From contig CAMBXR010000006.1 in NCBI GenBank assembly GCA_945871955.1, positions 1 to 64,000 on the forward strand: 64,000 bases of DNA, in the 5' to 3' direction. Shown piece by piece: positions 34,678 through 44,234 of the stretch (position 1 is its first letter; every line of letters starts with the position of its first letter). Made by a program: the position numbers and the translations under genes. Source of the stretch: an uncultured Clostridium sp. (lineage in GTDB: Bacteria > Bacillota > Clostridia > Peptostreptococcales > Peptostreptococcaceae). The notes beneath the pieces are model-generated. The model was not told the DNA's origin. It was given only the letters and a program-made list of their open reading frames with translations, and did no database searches.

Positions 34678-37600
34678 ATGGCTAAATTTATGAAAACAGT
34701 TGATGGAAATACAGCTGCTGCTCATGTTGCCTATGCATTTACAGAAGTAGCTACTATATTCCCAATTACTCCATCATCAACTATGGCAGAATTAGTTGAC
34801 GAATGGTCAGCTCAAGGAAGAAAAAATGTATTTGGACAAAAAGTTAAAGTTGTTGAAATGCAATCTGAAGCAGGAGCTGCTGGAGCATTCCACGGTTCAT
34901 TACAAGCAGGAGCTTTAACTTCAACATTTACAGCTTCTCAAGGTTTATTATTAATGATACCAAATATGTATAAATGTGCTGGTGAATTATTACCAGGGGT
35001 ATTCCATGTTACTGCTCGTGCATTAGCTGCTCAAGCATTATCAATATTTGGAGACCATCAAGACGTTATGGCTGCAAGACAAACAGGTGTTGTAATGTTA
35101 GCTTCAGGATCAGTTCAAGAAGTTGCTGATATAGCTCCAGTTGCTCACATGTCTGCAATAGAAGGATCATTACCATTTGTTCATTTCTTCGATGGATTTA
35201 GAACTTCTCACGAAATCCAAAAAATCGAATTAATGGAAAATGAAGACTATGCAAAACTATTAGACATGAATGCAGTACAAGCATTTAGAGATAAAGCTTT
35301 ATCTCCAAATCATCCAGTAACTAGAGGTACAGCACAAAACCCTGATATATACTTCCAAACAAGAGAAGTTTCAAATAAATACTATGAAGATATAGTTGGA
35401 ATAGTAGAGAAAAATATGGCAAAAATGAGCGAAATAACAGGAAGAAAACATAGCTTATTTGATTACTATGGAGCAGAAGATGCTACTCATGTAGTAGTTG
35501 CTATGGGTTCTGTTACAGAAGCTTTAGAAGAAACTATAGATTATTTAAATGCTAAAGGTCAAAAACTTGGTATGATAAAAGTTCACTTATTCAGACCATT
35601 CTCAGCTGAGCATTTCTTAGCAGCAATGCCTAAGACTGTTGAAAGAGTATGTGTACTTGATAGAACTAAAGAACCAGGTGCTCCAGGTGAACCTTTATAC
35701 TTAGATGTAGTTAATGTACTTGCTAAATCAGATATATCTCCACTTGTAGTAGGAGGAAGATATGGACTTGGATCAAAAGATACAACTCCAACTGAATTAA
35801 ATGCAGTATTTGAAAATTTAAATACAGAAAATCCTAGAAATGGATTTACTATAGGTATAGTAGATGATGTTACAAATCTATCTTTACCACAAGCAGAAGA
35901 AATAAAAATAAAAGCTCCAGGAACAGTAAGATGTAAATTCTGGGGACTTGGATCAGATGGTACTGTTGGTGCTAACAAACAAGCTATAAAAATAATAGGT
36001 GACCACACAGACAAATATGCACAAGCATACTTTGACTACGATTCTAAAAAATCTGGTGGTATAACAATGTCTCACTTAAGATTTGGTGATACTCCAATCA
36101 GATCTACTTATCTTTTAGATGAATCTGATTATATAGCTTGTCACAATCAATCATATGTACACAAATATGATTTATTAAAAGGTCTTAGAAAAGGTGGTAC
36201 TTTTGTACTTAACACAATCTGGGATCAAGAAGGCTTAGAAGCTAACCTTCCAGCTGAAATGAAACAATATATAGCAGAAAATGATATAGAATTCTATACA
36301 ATAAATGCTGTTAAAATAGGTCAAGAAATAGGACTTGGAAATAGAATAAACATGATATGTCAAGCAGCTTTCTTTAAACTAGCTGATATAATACCAGTTG
36401 AAGATGCTGTTAAATATCTAAAAGATTCTATACAAAAAACTTATGGTAAAAAAGGTGAAAAAATAGTTAACATGAACTATCAAGCAGTTGATGCTGGTAT
36501 AAACTCATTAGTAAAAGTAGAAGTTCCAGCTTCTTGGGCAAATGCTACTGAACCAAGCAAAGATAGTGATATTGAAGAACCTGCATTCATAAGAGATATA
36601 TTAAGACCTATGAGTGCTCAAAAAGGTAACGACTTACCAGTAAGTGCATTCTTAGGATATGAAGATGGTACATTCCCTAATGGTACTGCTGCTTACGAAA
36701 AACGTGGTGTAGCTGTAAATGTTCCAGAGTGGATTACAGAAAATTGTATACAATGTAATAGATGTTCATTCATATGTCCTCATGCATGTATAAGACCAGT
36801 TCTTGTAAATGAAGAAGAGTTACAAAATGCACCAGAAGCATTTAAAACTAAGAAAGCTACTGGTAAAGGATTTGATGGATTACAATATAGAATTCAAGTA
36901 TCTCCAATGGACTGTACAGGATGTGGAAACTGTGCTGATGTTTGTCCAGCTAAAGAAAAAGCTTTAGTTATGAAGCCTTTCGACTCTCAAGAAGTTGAAG
37001 TTGAAAACTGGGCTTACGCAGTTGATCCAGCTAAAGTTGCTCCAAAAGGAGATATAATGAACGCTAAAACTGTTAAAGGTTCTCAATTTAGACAACCATT
37101 AATGGAATTCTCTGGTGCTTGTGCAGGATGTGGAGAAACTCCATACATCAAGTTAGTAACTCAATTATTTGGTGATAGAATGATGATAGCAAATGCTACA
37201 GGATGTTCATCAATTTGGGGAGGATCTGCACCGTCAACTCCATACACTGTTAACCATGAAGGTAAAGGTCCATCTTGGGCAAACTCATTATTCGAAGATA
37301 ATGCTGAATATGGATTTGGTATGCATTTAGCAGTTGAACAAATAAGAGGTAAATTAACTGAAGATATACAAAAACTTGCTGCAAATCCTTGCTGTGAAGA
37401 AGGTGCAGAAGTATTTAATAAATGGTTAGAAGCTAAAGATAACGGTGAAGCTTCTGTTGAAGCAAGTAAAGCTGTTGTAGAATTAATAAACAAAGCTGAA
37501 CCAAAAGACGAAGAAACTAAAGCTTTAATTGAGTCTGTTAAATCAAGACAAGATTATTTAGTTAAGAGATCTCAATGGATACTTGGTGGAGATGGTTGGG

Positions 37601-38211
37601 CTTATGATATAGGATATGGTGGACTTGATCATGTTCTTGCATCAGGAGAAAATGTAAATGTTCTTGTATTCGATACAGAAATTTACTCTAATACTGGTGG
37701 TCAAGCATCTAAAGCTACTCCAGTTGCTGCTATGGCTAAATTCGCTGCATCTGGTAAGAGATCTAGAAAGAAAGACCTTGGTATGATGGCTATGAGCTAT
37801 GGTAATGTATATGTTGCTCAAGTTGCTATAGGTGCTGATTACAACCAATTTGTAAAAGCAGTTGTAGAAGCTGAAGCTTATGATGGACCATCTCTAATAA
37901 TAGCTTATGCTCCATGTATATCTCATGGATTAAAAGAAGGTATGGGTAGAAGTATAGCTAACGAAGAGCAAGCTGTTAAATGTGGATACTGGCATTTATA
38001 CAGACATAATCCAGCTCTTAGAGCAGAAGGTAAAAATCCATTCTCACTTGATTCTAAAGAACCAACTGAAAGCTTCAGAGATTTCTTAATGAAACAAGTA
38101 AGATACTCAGCTATAGCTAAACAATATCCAGAAGAAGCAGAAGCATTATTCACAATGGCTGAAGAATCTGCTAAAGATAGATTAGATAGCTATAAAAGAT
38201 TAGCTGACTAA
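34678..38211 (+). CDS. nifJ: Pyruvate:ferredoxin (flavodoxin) oxidoreductase
   Basis: A 1177-residue single-chain PFOR that turns pyruvate and CoA into acetyl-CoA, CO2 and reduced ferredoxin. Domain I has FPITPSSTMAELVDEW. The inserted ferredoxin domain carries two 4Fe-4S motifs, CIQCNRCSFICPHACIRP and CTGCGNCADVCPAKEK (about residues 690-760). The proximal cluster and ThDP domain show GACAGCGETPYIKLV and GGDGWAYDIGYGG, with NTGGQASKATP near the C terminus. Length is normal. Codon use is biased to favoured codons, indicating very high expression. It is monocistronic with a strong terminator. It sits 500 bases from the divergent HxlR gene. Confidence 0.98.
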   Translation: MAKFMKTVDGNTAAAHVAYAFTEVATIFPITPSSTMAELVDEWSAQGRKNVFGQKVKVVEMQSEAGAAGAFHGSLQAGALTSTFTASQGLLLMIPNMYKCAGELLPGVFHVTARALAAQALSIFGDHQDVMAARQTGVVMLASGSVQEVADIAPVAHMSAIEGSLPFVHFFDGFRTSHEIQKIELMENEDYAKLLDMNAVQAFRDKALSPNHPVTRGTAQNPDIYFQTREVSNKYYEDIVGIVEKNMAKMSEITGRKHSLFDYYGAEDATHVVVAMGSVTEALEETIDYLNAKGQKLGMIKVHLFRPFSAEHFLAAMPKTVERVCVLDRTKEPGAPGEPLYLDVVNVLAKSDISPLVVGGRYGLGSKDTTPTELNAVFENLNTENPRNGFTIGIVDDVTNLSLPQAEEIKIKAPGTVRCKFWGLGSDGTVGANKQAIKIIGDHTDKYAQAYFDYDSKKSGGITMSHLRFGDTPIRSTYLLDESDYIACHNQSYVHKYDLLKGLRKGGTFVLNTIWDQEGLEANLPAEMKQYIAENDIEFYTINAVKIGQEIGLGNRINMICQAAFFKLADIIPVEDAVKYLKDSIQKTYGKKGEKIVNMNYQAVDAGINSLVKVEVPASWANATEPSKDSDIEEPAFIRDILRPMSAQKGNDLPVSAFLGYEDGTFPNGTAAYEKRGVAVNVPEWITENCIQCNRCSFICPHACIRPVLVNEEELQNAPEAFKTKKATGKGFDGLQYRIQVSPMDCTGCGNCADVCPAKEKALVMKPFDSQEVEVENWAYAVDPAKVAPKGDIMNAKTVKGSQFRQPLMEFSGACAGCGETPYIKLVTQLFGDRMMIANATGCSSIWGGSAPSTPYTVNHEGKGPSWANSLFEDNAEYGFGMHLAVEQIRGKLTEDIQKLAANPCCEEGAEVFNKWLEAKDNGEASVEASKAVVELINKAEPKDEETKALIESVKSRQDYLVKRSQWILGGDGWAYDIGYGGLDHVLASGENVNVLVFDTEIYSNTGGQASKATPVAAMAKFAASGKRSRKKDLGMMAMSYGNVYVAQVAIGADYNQFVKAVVEAEAYDGPSLIIAYAPCISHGLKEGMGRSIANEEQAVKCGYWHLYRHNPALRAEGKNPFSLDSKEPTESFRDFLMKQVRYSAIAKQYPEEAEALFTMAEESAKDRLDSYKRLAD

Positions 38212-38235
38212 TATAAAATAAAAATTAATTAATAT

Positions 38236-38270
38236 AAAAATGGTGGACTATTTTGTTCACCATTTTTTAA
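38236..38270 (+). terminator. Terminator after nifJ
   Basis: AAAATGGTG pairs with CACCATTTT around an AT-rich loop, followed by Ts. Confidence 0.88.
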
Positions 38271-38365
38271 TTGTTATTATATTTACTAAATTATACATAA
38301 TTGTAATATAATATAAATGAGTTTAAAGTATAATATAATTGTTAGATAAAAGGAAGGAAATTTAT

Positions 38366-39187
38366 ATGTGGATTAGAAGTGAATTAAAAGAAAGAGCTAA
38401 AGTAACTTTCAAAAGATTTTACTGGAAATCAGTATTAGTTTGCTTTATATGTTTATTATTAAGTGGGGGAATAGGTAGGGGAGTTACCAATAAAATAAGC
38501 GATAATTTGAGTTCTAGTATGAATAATAATTACTATAATGATAGTTATTTATATGATGATGAATATAACAATTATTATGAAGATTTAGATTCTAATTTAT
38601 ATTATATGGAAGAAGCTATACAATCATTTTTTACTAGTGGATTTTTCATATTATTTATGGGAATAGTTGTAGTTGCAGTAATTATTGGATTTATTATAAA
38701 ACTACTAATTGTCTATCCAATACAAATAGGTAAGAATAATTTCTTTATGGGTATAAGAGAGAATGAAAAAACTTTAGATAGTTTAATATTTATCTATAAA
38801 AGTGGTCAACTTAAAAATACAATAATAACAATGTTTTTAAAAGGATTATTCCAAGGGTTATGGTCATTATTATTTGTAATACCAGGTATTATAAAATCTT
38901 ATGAATACAGAATGATACCATATATATTAAGTGAAAACCCAGAGGTAAGTAGAAAAAGAGCTTTTGAAATAAGTAAACAAATGATGAAAGGTAATAAGTG
39001 GGATACTTTTGTATTAGATCTATCTTTTATAGGTTGGCAAATACTTTCAGGACTTACAATAGGAATACTAGGTATTTTCTATGTTAATCCATATGTAGAA
39101 AGTACAAATGCTGAACTATATGCTTATCTTAGAGAAGATGCTTTAAAAAATGGATATGTAAGTAGTGATGAACTTATAGGATTTTAA
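38366..39187 (+). CDS. DUF975 family membrane protein
   Basis: About 273 residues from the ATG at 38366 (AAGGAAGG site). The TTG start at 38339 in the same frame lacks a site. The opening RSELKERAKVTFKRFYWKS and the segments GLFQGLWSLLFVIPGIIKSYEYRMIPYIL (residues about 160-190) are characteristic of DUF975, an integral membrane family of unknown role common in Clostridia and lactobacilli. Four or five helices are visible. An Asn/Tyr/Asp-rich extracytoplasmic loop lies between helices 1 and 2. Confidence 0.9.
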   Translation: MWIRSELKERAKVTFKRFYWKSVLVCFICLLLSGGIGRGVTNKISDNLSSSMNNNYYNDSYLYDDEYNNYYEDLDSNLYYMEEAIQSFFTSGFFILFMGIVVVAVIIGFIIKLLIVYPIQIGKNNFFMGIRENEKTLDSLIFIYKSGQLKNTIITMFLKGLFQGLWSLLFVIPGIIKSYEYRMIPYILSENPEVSRKRAFEISKQMMKGNKWDTFVLDLSFIGWQILSGLTIGILGIFYVNPYVESTNAELYAYLREDALKNGYVSSDELIGF

Positions 39188-39225
39188 TAATTTAAATTGA
39201 TAAATAAAGTATTATAAGTATAGAT

Positions 39226-39252
39226 AAGGACACCCATAAAGGGTGTCCTTAA
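39226..39252. terminator. Bidirectional terminator
   Basis: AAGGACACCC pairs with GGGTGTCCTT around a five-base loop between convergent genes. Confidence 0.9.
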
Positions 39253-39256
39253 AATT

Positions 39257-39583
39257 TTAAATAAAGAACATATCTATTAATGTCAATAAAGTTGAAGTAG
39301 AAACAAGTAAATAACTTAAATTTCTTTTATTTTTATTTGTAATATTAATAATAGCTGCAACAATAGCTAATAAACCAAATAAACAAGCAATTAATCTTGA
39401 TGCTATAAAATTAGTAGGAAAACTTGTAAAGTTTACATATGCAAGGTATATAGACCATACACATAAAAAGTAAAAGACAAAAGTTTTTAAATTTTCTTTT
39501 TTTAGAACATAAAGTAGTGTGATAGAAAGTAAACTTACAACTGCAAAAACTATAAATAATATAAATAAATATCCAAGTGCCAT
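39257..39583 (-). CDS. Small four-helix membrane protein, unknown
   Basis: A 108-residue hydrophobic protein on the reverse strand with about four predicted helices separated by short basic loops (KKENLK, NKNKRN). A GGAGGT site lies 6 bases before the ATG. I see no motif. It ends at the terminator shared with the DUF975 gene, which is also a membrane protein of unknown function. Confidence 0.65.
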   Translation of the reverse strand: MALGYLFILFIVFAVVSLLSITLLYVLKKENLKTFVFYFLCVWSIYLAYVNFTSFPTNFIASRLIACLFGLLAIVAAIINITNKNKRNLSYLLVSTSTLLTLIDMFFI

Positions 39584-39662
39584 AAATAACCTCCATAATA
39601 AAATTAAAATAATAATAATATAATTTCATTATAAGAAATAAGTAACTATTTTACAAATATTA

Positions 39663-40250
39663 CTATTTAATATAAGAAGATATATTTTGGCTCAGAAGAA
39701 CTAAAGATTCTATATTATAATTATCTTCATATAAACAATAAAACTTATCTCTATATTTTTTAAACTTATTAAACTGCTTAATGCAATAATCTACATTATC
39801 ATAAACTTTCCAACAGCCACAAATTTTGAAATTTTTTCCTTTATAAATAATAAAACTTTTTACATCATTTAAAGGATACCCTAAAAAAATGCCAATTTCA
39901 TGAGGAGTTTTTTTAAGGATATTAAATCTTTTTTTTAAACAACTTATATATTCATCTATAAAATCACATTTGTAGTCAAAGTCTTGTAAAAAGCCTTTAA
40001 CTTCTTTATTGTTGAGCTCTTGTGTAAGCATTTTAAAATTATAAATGTAAATTAAATCGTACTTATCACAAGAATATAAAATATCTAAATATAAATCTAG
40101 ATAGTTGAGTGATAAATTGTAATAATCAATTTCCTTTTTTAAATCAATACAGCTACTTTTATATACTTTAAATAAACTACCAGTTTTGATTCCTCCCAAA
40201 GTTGGAGAAGCATATTTTATTAATAATTTATCTAATATCAAAGTAATCAT
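39663..40250 (-). CDS. DUF3793 family protein
   Basis: A 195-residue protein on the reverse strand. APTLGGIKTG-like sequence (SPTLGGIKTGSLFKVY) near the start and HEIGIFLGYPLNDVKSFI with FKICGCWKVYDN in the second half are the family hallmarks of DUF3793, a clostridial family of unknown function often found near iron-related genes, as here beside feo. The first ATG sits directly against AAGGA; a TTG three codons later has better spacing. Cys residues in the C-terminal part could bind metal or heme, but this is unproven. A Fur-like box lies in the divergent region. Confidence 0.82.
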   Translation of the reverse strand: MITLILDKLLIKYASPTLGGIKTGSLFKVYKSSCIDLKKEIDYYNLSLNYLDLYLDILYSCDKYDLIYIYNFKMLTQELNNKEVKGFLQDFDYKCDFIDEYISCLKKRFNILKKTPHEIGIFLGYPLNDVKSFIIYKGKNFKICGCWKVYDNVDYCIKQFNKFKKYRDKFYCLYEDNYNIESLVLLSQNISSYIK

Positions 40251-40390
40251 TCCTTAAGCTATATATAGTATTCTTATAAAAAATAAACTATTATTAAAGT
40301 TTGTGCAAAATTATATAAATATACATATAAAATCAACAAATATTAGTAGACGCATAATAGATAAACTGTTATTTTTATATTAAATATAGA

Positions 40391-40405
40391 TGATAATTGT
40401 TATCA
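40391..40405. promoter_or_regulatory. Fur box upstream of DUF2325 gene
   Basis: TGATAAT-T-GTTATCA is a near-perfect 7-1-7 inverted repeat matching the Fur core. It lies 29 bases before the DUF2325 start, in the region divergent from DUF3793, and could control both. Confidence 0.85.
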
Positions 40406-40433
40406 ATTAGAAGAAGAAAAGGATGGAAAATAA

Positions 40434-40772
40434 ATGACTTTATTGGTAGTAGGTGGAAACGAAAGAATGAAAAGAGATTATATTAATATGGGGAAAGAAA
40501 AGGGCTATAAAACAAAAGTAATATTAAATATGTCATCTAAAGCTTTGAAGGATATAGGAAGCCCAAATGCAGTTGTCATGTTTACATCAACTGTATCACA
40601 TAAATTAAAATCAGTAGTAGAAACTCAAGCTAAGAAAAAAAATATACCAGTTATAAGACATTATAACAGTAGTAAGGTATCTTTTATGGAATGTCTTGAT
40701 AAAGTAGATGAATGTAATGGTCAATGTTCATCATGTAGATACAATTTTAAGAAATTTAAAAATCTTACATAA
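40434..40772 (+). CDS. DUF2325 family protein
   Basis: A 112-residue protein whose first part, TLLVVGGNERMKRDY with a predicted Rossmann-like strand-helix pattern and FTSTVSHKL, matches DUF2325. A C-terminal Cys cluster (CLDKVDECNGQCSSCRYNF) contains four Cys and could hold a metal. Function is unknown, though members often lie next to Fe or heme genes. A Fur box directly upstream indicates repression when iron is plentiful. AAGGATGG precedes the ATG. Confidence 0.85.
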   Translation: MTLLVVGGNERMKRDYINMGKEKGYKTKVILNMSSKALKDIGSPNAVVMFTSTVSHKLKSVVETQAKKKNIPVIRHYNSSKVSFMECLDKVDECNGQCSSCRYNFKKFKNLT

Positions 40773-40814
40773 TGAAAAACTATAGTAATATGAAGCATTA
40801 TTATTTATATATAA

Positions 40815-40890
40815 TGAGAATTGTTATCATAAAACTGTTGACATAAGAGAAACAAAGGACTAATATTTAAGTAGATGAAAATTATTGTCA
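40815..40890 (+). promoter_or_regulatory. feo promoter with flanking Fur boxes
   Basis: TTGACA at 40838, a 17-base spacer and TAATAT at 40861 form the promoter. A Fur box (TGAGAATTGTTATCA, 40815-40829) precedes it and another (TGAAAATTATTGTCA, 40876-40890) follows it, so Fur would cover the promoter from both sides. Confidence 0.85.
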
Positions 40891-40935
40891 TTAAATATGG
40901 AATATCAATTGAGTATAAAAAAAGGGGATGGTTGC

Positions 40936-41148
40936 ATGTTATTATCAATGGTATCTTTAGGAGAAATTAAAAAAATAAAAGAACTAAGGGGAAAAGACTC
41001 AGTAAAATCACATCTACAAAGTTTAGGATTTCTTCCAGGTGAAAATATTGAAGTAATAGCAGAAAATCCAAGTGGAATTATATTATTAATTAAAAGTACA
41101 AGAATAGCTATAAATAGAGCAATGGCTAATAAAATAGTTGTAGAATAG
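40936..41148 (+). CDS. feoA: FeoA domain protein (first copy)
   Basis: A 71-residue SH3-like FeoA protein from the ATG at 40936, preceded by AAAAGGGG. The upstream TTG at 40885 overlaps the Fur box and has no site. The pattern LGEIKKIKELRG ... SHLQSLGFLPGENIEVI ... GIILLIKSTRIAINRAMANKI fits FeoA, a small cytoplasmic partner of FeoB needed for ferrous iron uptake. It is more divergent than the second copy and lies 13 bases before it. Confidence 0.93.
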   Translation: MLLSMVSLGEIKKIKELRGKDSVKSHLQSLGFLPGENIEVIAENPSGIILLIKSTRIAINRAMANKIVVE

Positions 41149-41161
41149 TAGGTGGGAATAT

Positions 41162-41389
41162 ATGAAAACATTAGGGGAATTAATACCTGGACAAAAAGGT
41201 AGAGTAGTTAATCTTGGAGAAAAAGGACCAGCTAGAAGAAGGCTAATGGATATGGGAATTACTCCAGGGGTAGAAATTGAAATAGTTAAGGTAGCACCAT
41301 TAGGAGATCCTATAGAAGTTAATTTAAGAGGATATGAACTTAGTCTTAGAAAAAGTGAGGCAGAGCAAATAAAAATAGAACAATTATAG
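41162..41389 (+). CDS. feoA: FeoA domain protein (second copy)
   Basis: A 75-residue FeoA protein. LGELIPGQKGRVVNLGEKGP, RRLMDMGITPGVEIEIVKVA and the final GYELSLRKSEAEQI are closely family-typical. It is thought to help FeoB open or hydrolyse GTP. Two tandem feoA genes before feoB are common in Clostridia; the two proteins may form a heteromer with FeoB. It is in the Fur-controlled operon, 17 bases before feoB. Confidence 0.95.
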   Translation: MKTLGELIPGQKGRVVNLGEKGPARRRLMDMGITPGVEIEIVKVAPLGDPIEVNLRGYELSLRKSEAEQIKIEQL

Positions 41390-41406
41390 AAAAGAAGGGG
41401 ATTAAA

Positions 41407-43455
41407 ATGAGTTTAAATGTAGCATTAGCAGGAAATCCTAACTGCGGGAAAACAACTCTTTTCAATGAAATAACTGGTTCAAAACAACATGTGGGAAACT
41501 GGCCAGGTGTTACAGTTGAAAAAAAAGAGGGGAAATACAAAAAAGATAAGGGTATGACTATAGTAGATTTACCAGGAATCTACTCACTATCACCTTATTC
41601 AGCGGAAGAAATAGTAGCAAGAAATTACATAGTAGAAGAAAAACCAGATGTATTAATAAATATAATTGATGGTACAAATATAGAGAGAAATATGTATTTG
41701 ACACTTCAAATATTAGAAACAGGAATTCCAACAGTAGTAGCACTTAATATGATGGATGAAGTTGAAAGTAGTGGAACTAAAATAGATATAGATAAAATAT
41801 CAAAGGCTTTAGGAATTAAAGTTGTACCTATAGTTGCAAGAAATGGTAAAAACATAGACTTACTAATGAATGAAGTTAAAAAAGTTTCAAAAGAAAAAAA
41901 TAAAGAATTAAATATTTATTCTAAGGATGTAGAAGACTTTTTAGAAGATATTTTATCTCAAATAAGTGATAATGATAATCTCAGTCAAAATATTAATCCT
42001 AGATGGAGAAGTATAAAATTATTAGAAGAAGACCCTATTGAAAGTGAAAAATTATCTTATGATATGAAAAATAAAATAGAGCCTATAGTAAGTAAAGCAA
42101 ATGAAAAATTAAATGGAGATGCAGAAGGTGAAATTGCAGATCAAAGATATAAATTTATTTCAAATGTAGTTTCAAAATCAGTAAAAAAACAAGTTAAAAA
42201 AGATGGAACTAGAGTAGAGACAACTTCTGATAAAATCGATAAAATACTTACAAATAGAATAATAGCTATACCAGCATTTTTAGCAATTATGTATGGATTA
42301 TTTAAAATAACTTTTGGTGAAGGACCATTAGGTATTGGTGTATGGCTACAAACTATAGTAGGTGATTTTTGGGATGGACCATTAACAGAAACTATACTTA
42401 CTTCACTACAAAATATGGGAGCAAGTGAATGGGCATTATCGCTAGTTGGTGATGGAATATTAGCAGGACTTGGTGGTGTAATATCATTCTTACCACAAAT
42501 CTTAGTATTATTCTTATTAATGTCAATTCTTGAAGATAGTGGATATATGGCAAGAGTTGCCTTTGTAATGGATAAATTATTTAGAAGATTTGGTTTAAGT
42601 GGAAAAGCATTTATACCTCTTCTTATGGGATTTGGTTGTTCAGTACCAGCAGTTATGGCAAGTAGAACATTGGAAAATGAAAGAGATAGAAAAATAACAA
42701 TAGCTATAACACCTTTTATGTCATGTGGTGCCAAATTGCCGATTTATTTAATGTTTGCAGCAACACTATTTACTACTAGTAACCAAACTTTAGTAGTATA
42801 CTCAATTTATATGTTAGGATTAGTTGTAGCAGTTATATCAGCGCTTATTTTAAGTAAATTTGTATTTAAAGGAGAAGCTTCAAACTTTATTATGGAACTT
42901 CCTCAATACAGAATACCTACTTTAAGAAGTGTATTTATACATGCTTGGGAAAAAGTTAAAGGATTTGCTATTAAGGCTGGAACAATAATTCTAGGGTCAA
43001 CAATATTAATATGGTTCTTATCAAACTTCAATCTTAGTGGTATGTGTGAAATGGATGAAAGTATACTAGCATCAATAGGTAGAAGTATTCAATGGATATT
43101 TGCACCACTTGGATTTGGCAACTGGAAAGCATCTGTTGCTGTAGTAACAGGATGGATAGCAAAAGAAAATATAGTTTCTACTTTTGGTGTATTATATGGA
43201 GCTAATGATGCAATAGCAGAGGCTGCTATGGAAGGTAGTGCAGCAATACCAGGAGTGGCAGCAGCATTTACTAAAGCATCAGCATTTGCTTATATGGCAT
43301 TTAACTTACTTTGCATGCCTTGCTTTGCAGCAGTTGGAGCTATCAAAAAGGAAATGGGTTCTTTAAAAGATACTTTAAAAACTATAGGATTCCAAATGTT
43401 AGTTGCATGGATAGTTGCATTTATAGTTTATATAATATGTGGTTTTATCTTCTAG
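41407..43455 (+). CDS. feoB: Ferrous iron transporter FeoB
   Basis: A 682-residue inner-membrane Fe2+ transporter. The N-terminal G domain has GNPNCGKTTLFNEITG (P-loop), the WPGVTVEKKEG switch, DLPGIYSLSPYSAEE and NMMD. The membrane part has two gate regions, with FLPQILVLFLLMSILEDSGY and GFGCSVPAVMASRTLE (first gate Cys), and a later CMPCFAAVGAIKKEMGS (second). Length is normal. It is preceded by AAGAAGGGG and is the main gene of the Fur-regulated operon. Confidence 0.98.
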   Translation: MSLNVALAGNPNCGKTTLFNEITGSKQHVGNWPGVTVEKKEGKYKKDKGMTIVDLPGIYSLSPYSAEEIVARNYIVEEKPDVLINIIDGTNIERNMYLTLQILETGIPTVVALNMMDEVESSGTKIDIDKISKALGIKVVPIVARNGKNIDLLMNEVKKVSKEKNKELNIYSKDVEDFLEDILSQISDNDNLSQNINPRWRSIKLLEEDPIESEKLSYDMKNKIEPIVSKANEKLNGDAEGEIADQRYKFISNVVSKSVKKQVKKDGTRVETTSDKIDKILTNRIIAIPAFLAIMYGLFKITFGEGPLGIGVWLQTIVGDFWDGPLTETILTSLQNMGASEWALSLVGDGILAGLGGVISFLPQILVLFLLMSILEDSGYMARVAFVMDKLFRRFGLSGKAFIPLLMGFGCSVPAVMASRTLENERDRKITIAITPFMSCGAKLPIYLMFAATLFTTSNQTLVVYSIYMLGLVVAVISALILSKFVFKGEASNFIMELPQYRIPTLRSVFIHAWEKVKGFAIKAGTIILGSTILIWFLSNFNLSGMCEMDESILASIGRSIQWIFAPLGFGNWKASVAVVTGWIAKENIVSTFGVLYGANDAIAEAAMEGSAAIPGVAAAFTKASAFAYMAFNLLCMPCFAAVGAIKKEMGSLKDTLKTIGFQMLVAWIVAFIVYIICGFIF

Positions 43456-43542
43456 ATTTTTAAAGTAAAGTTATATTAGTTTAAAATATATTTTGAATTA
43501 ATTGAGTTACCTAAAGTTAAGGTAATAAAAAGGGATGATAAT

Positions 43543-43692
43543 ATGATAAATTACGTAATCGGTATAGGAGCAGTCCTAATAGTAATTTTATTATTTAGAA
43601 ATTTGATAAAAAAAGGTAGAGAAGGGAATGGAGGTTGTTGTGGTGGTTGCAATGGGTGTTCATCTGTAAACCAATGTAACCATAAACAATAA
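43543..43692 (+). CDS. FeoB-associated Cys-rich membrane protein
   Basis: A 49-residue protein too short to be listed by most gene finders. One membrane helix (VIGIGAVLIVILLF) is followed by a basic stretch and a Cys-rich tail GGCCGGCNGC. This matches the FeoB-associated Cys-rich membrane protein family that follows feoB in many Clostridia and may pass or bind iron. AAAAGGGATG precedes the ATG. It is the last gene of the operon, before a terminator. Confidence 0.9.
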   Translation: MINYVIGIGAVLIVILLFRNLIKKGREGNGGCCGGCNGCSSVNQCNHKQ

Positions 43693-43712
43693 TTTTTAAA
43701 ACTAACCTTCCT

Positions 43713-43742
43713 AAAAGGATGAGATAACTCATCCTTTTTTGA
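43713..43742 (+). terminator. Terminator of the feo operon
   Basis: AAAAGGATGAG pairs with CTCATCCTTTT around a short loop, followed by Ts. Confidence 0.92.
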
Positions 43743-43844
43743 TTGCAAGGAACTTTTTAATTACTAGGAAATTATATAATGATTCATATTTTGGGTATTA
43801 ATAAGTTTATATAATAAAATTAATTAACCATAGGAGTTAACAAG

Positions 43845-44234
43845 ATGAATGAATCTATAAAAGAAACAATTTATTATTATAAGACTTATTTAAATAAAAA
43901 AAGAGAAAATAATAAAACAAATATAAATAATATTTCTAATGATATTGAACATGATGCAACAAAAACTAAAAATGAATTAAAAACTTTAGAAAAGTTAAGT
44001 GAAAAATATAAACTATACGATGAAAACTATAATGACTTTATGATATCCATGGGAGAACTTGCACTAAAAATAGAAAACATAGATAAAATCAACATGGATA
44101 ATAAAAATAAAGAGAGATATATAAATGAGTTTATAAAAATGCATAAATCTTTTGAGGAATTGGAACAAGTAAATATAATGAAAGATGTGTATATATGGAA
44201 ATTCATAAGTAAAAAGGAGAAGACTAATGAATAA
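43845..44234 (+). CDS. Hypothetical coiled-coil protein
   Basis: A 129-residue, lysine- and asparagine-rich soluble protein that reads as almost all helix with a coiled-coil look (residues 20-60 and 75-115). It has no Cys, signal or membrane part. An AGGAG site precedes the ATG. Its stop overlaps the start of the next small protein (ATGAATAA), so the two are coupled. No family is recognised. Confidence 0.65.
   Translation: MNESIKETIYYYKTYLNKKRENNKTNINNISNDIEHDATKTKNELKTLEKLSEKYKLYDENYNDFMISMGELALKIENIDKINMDNKNKERYINEFIKMHKSFEELEQVNIMKDVYIWKFISKKEKTNE

Noticed and set aside
42141..42734. A 197-residue reverse-strand frame inside feoB
   Set aside because: Antisense shadow of a strongly conserved transporter; no ribosome-binding site or promoter.
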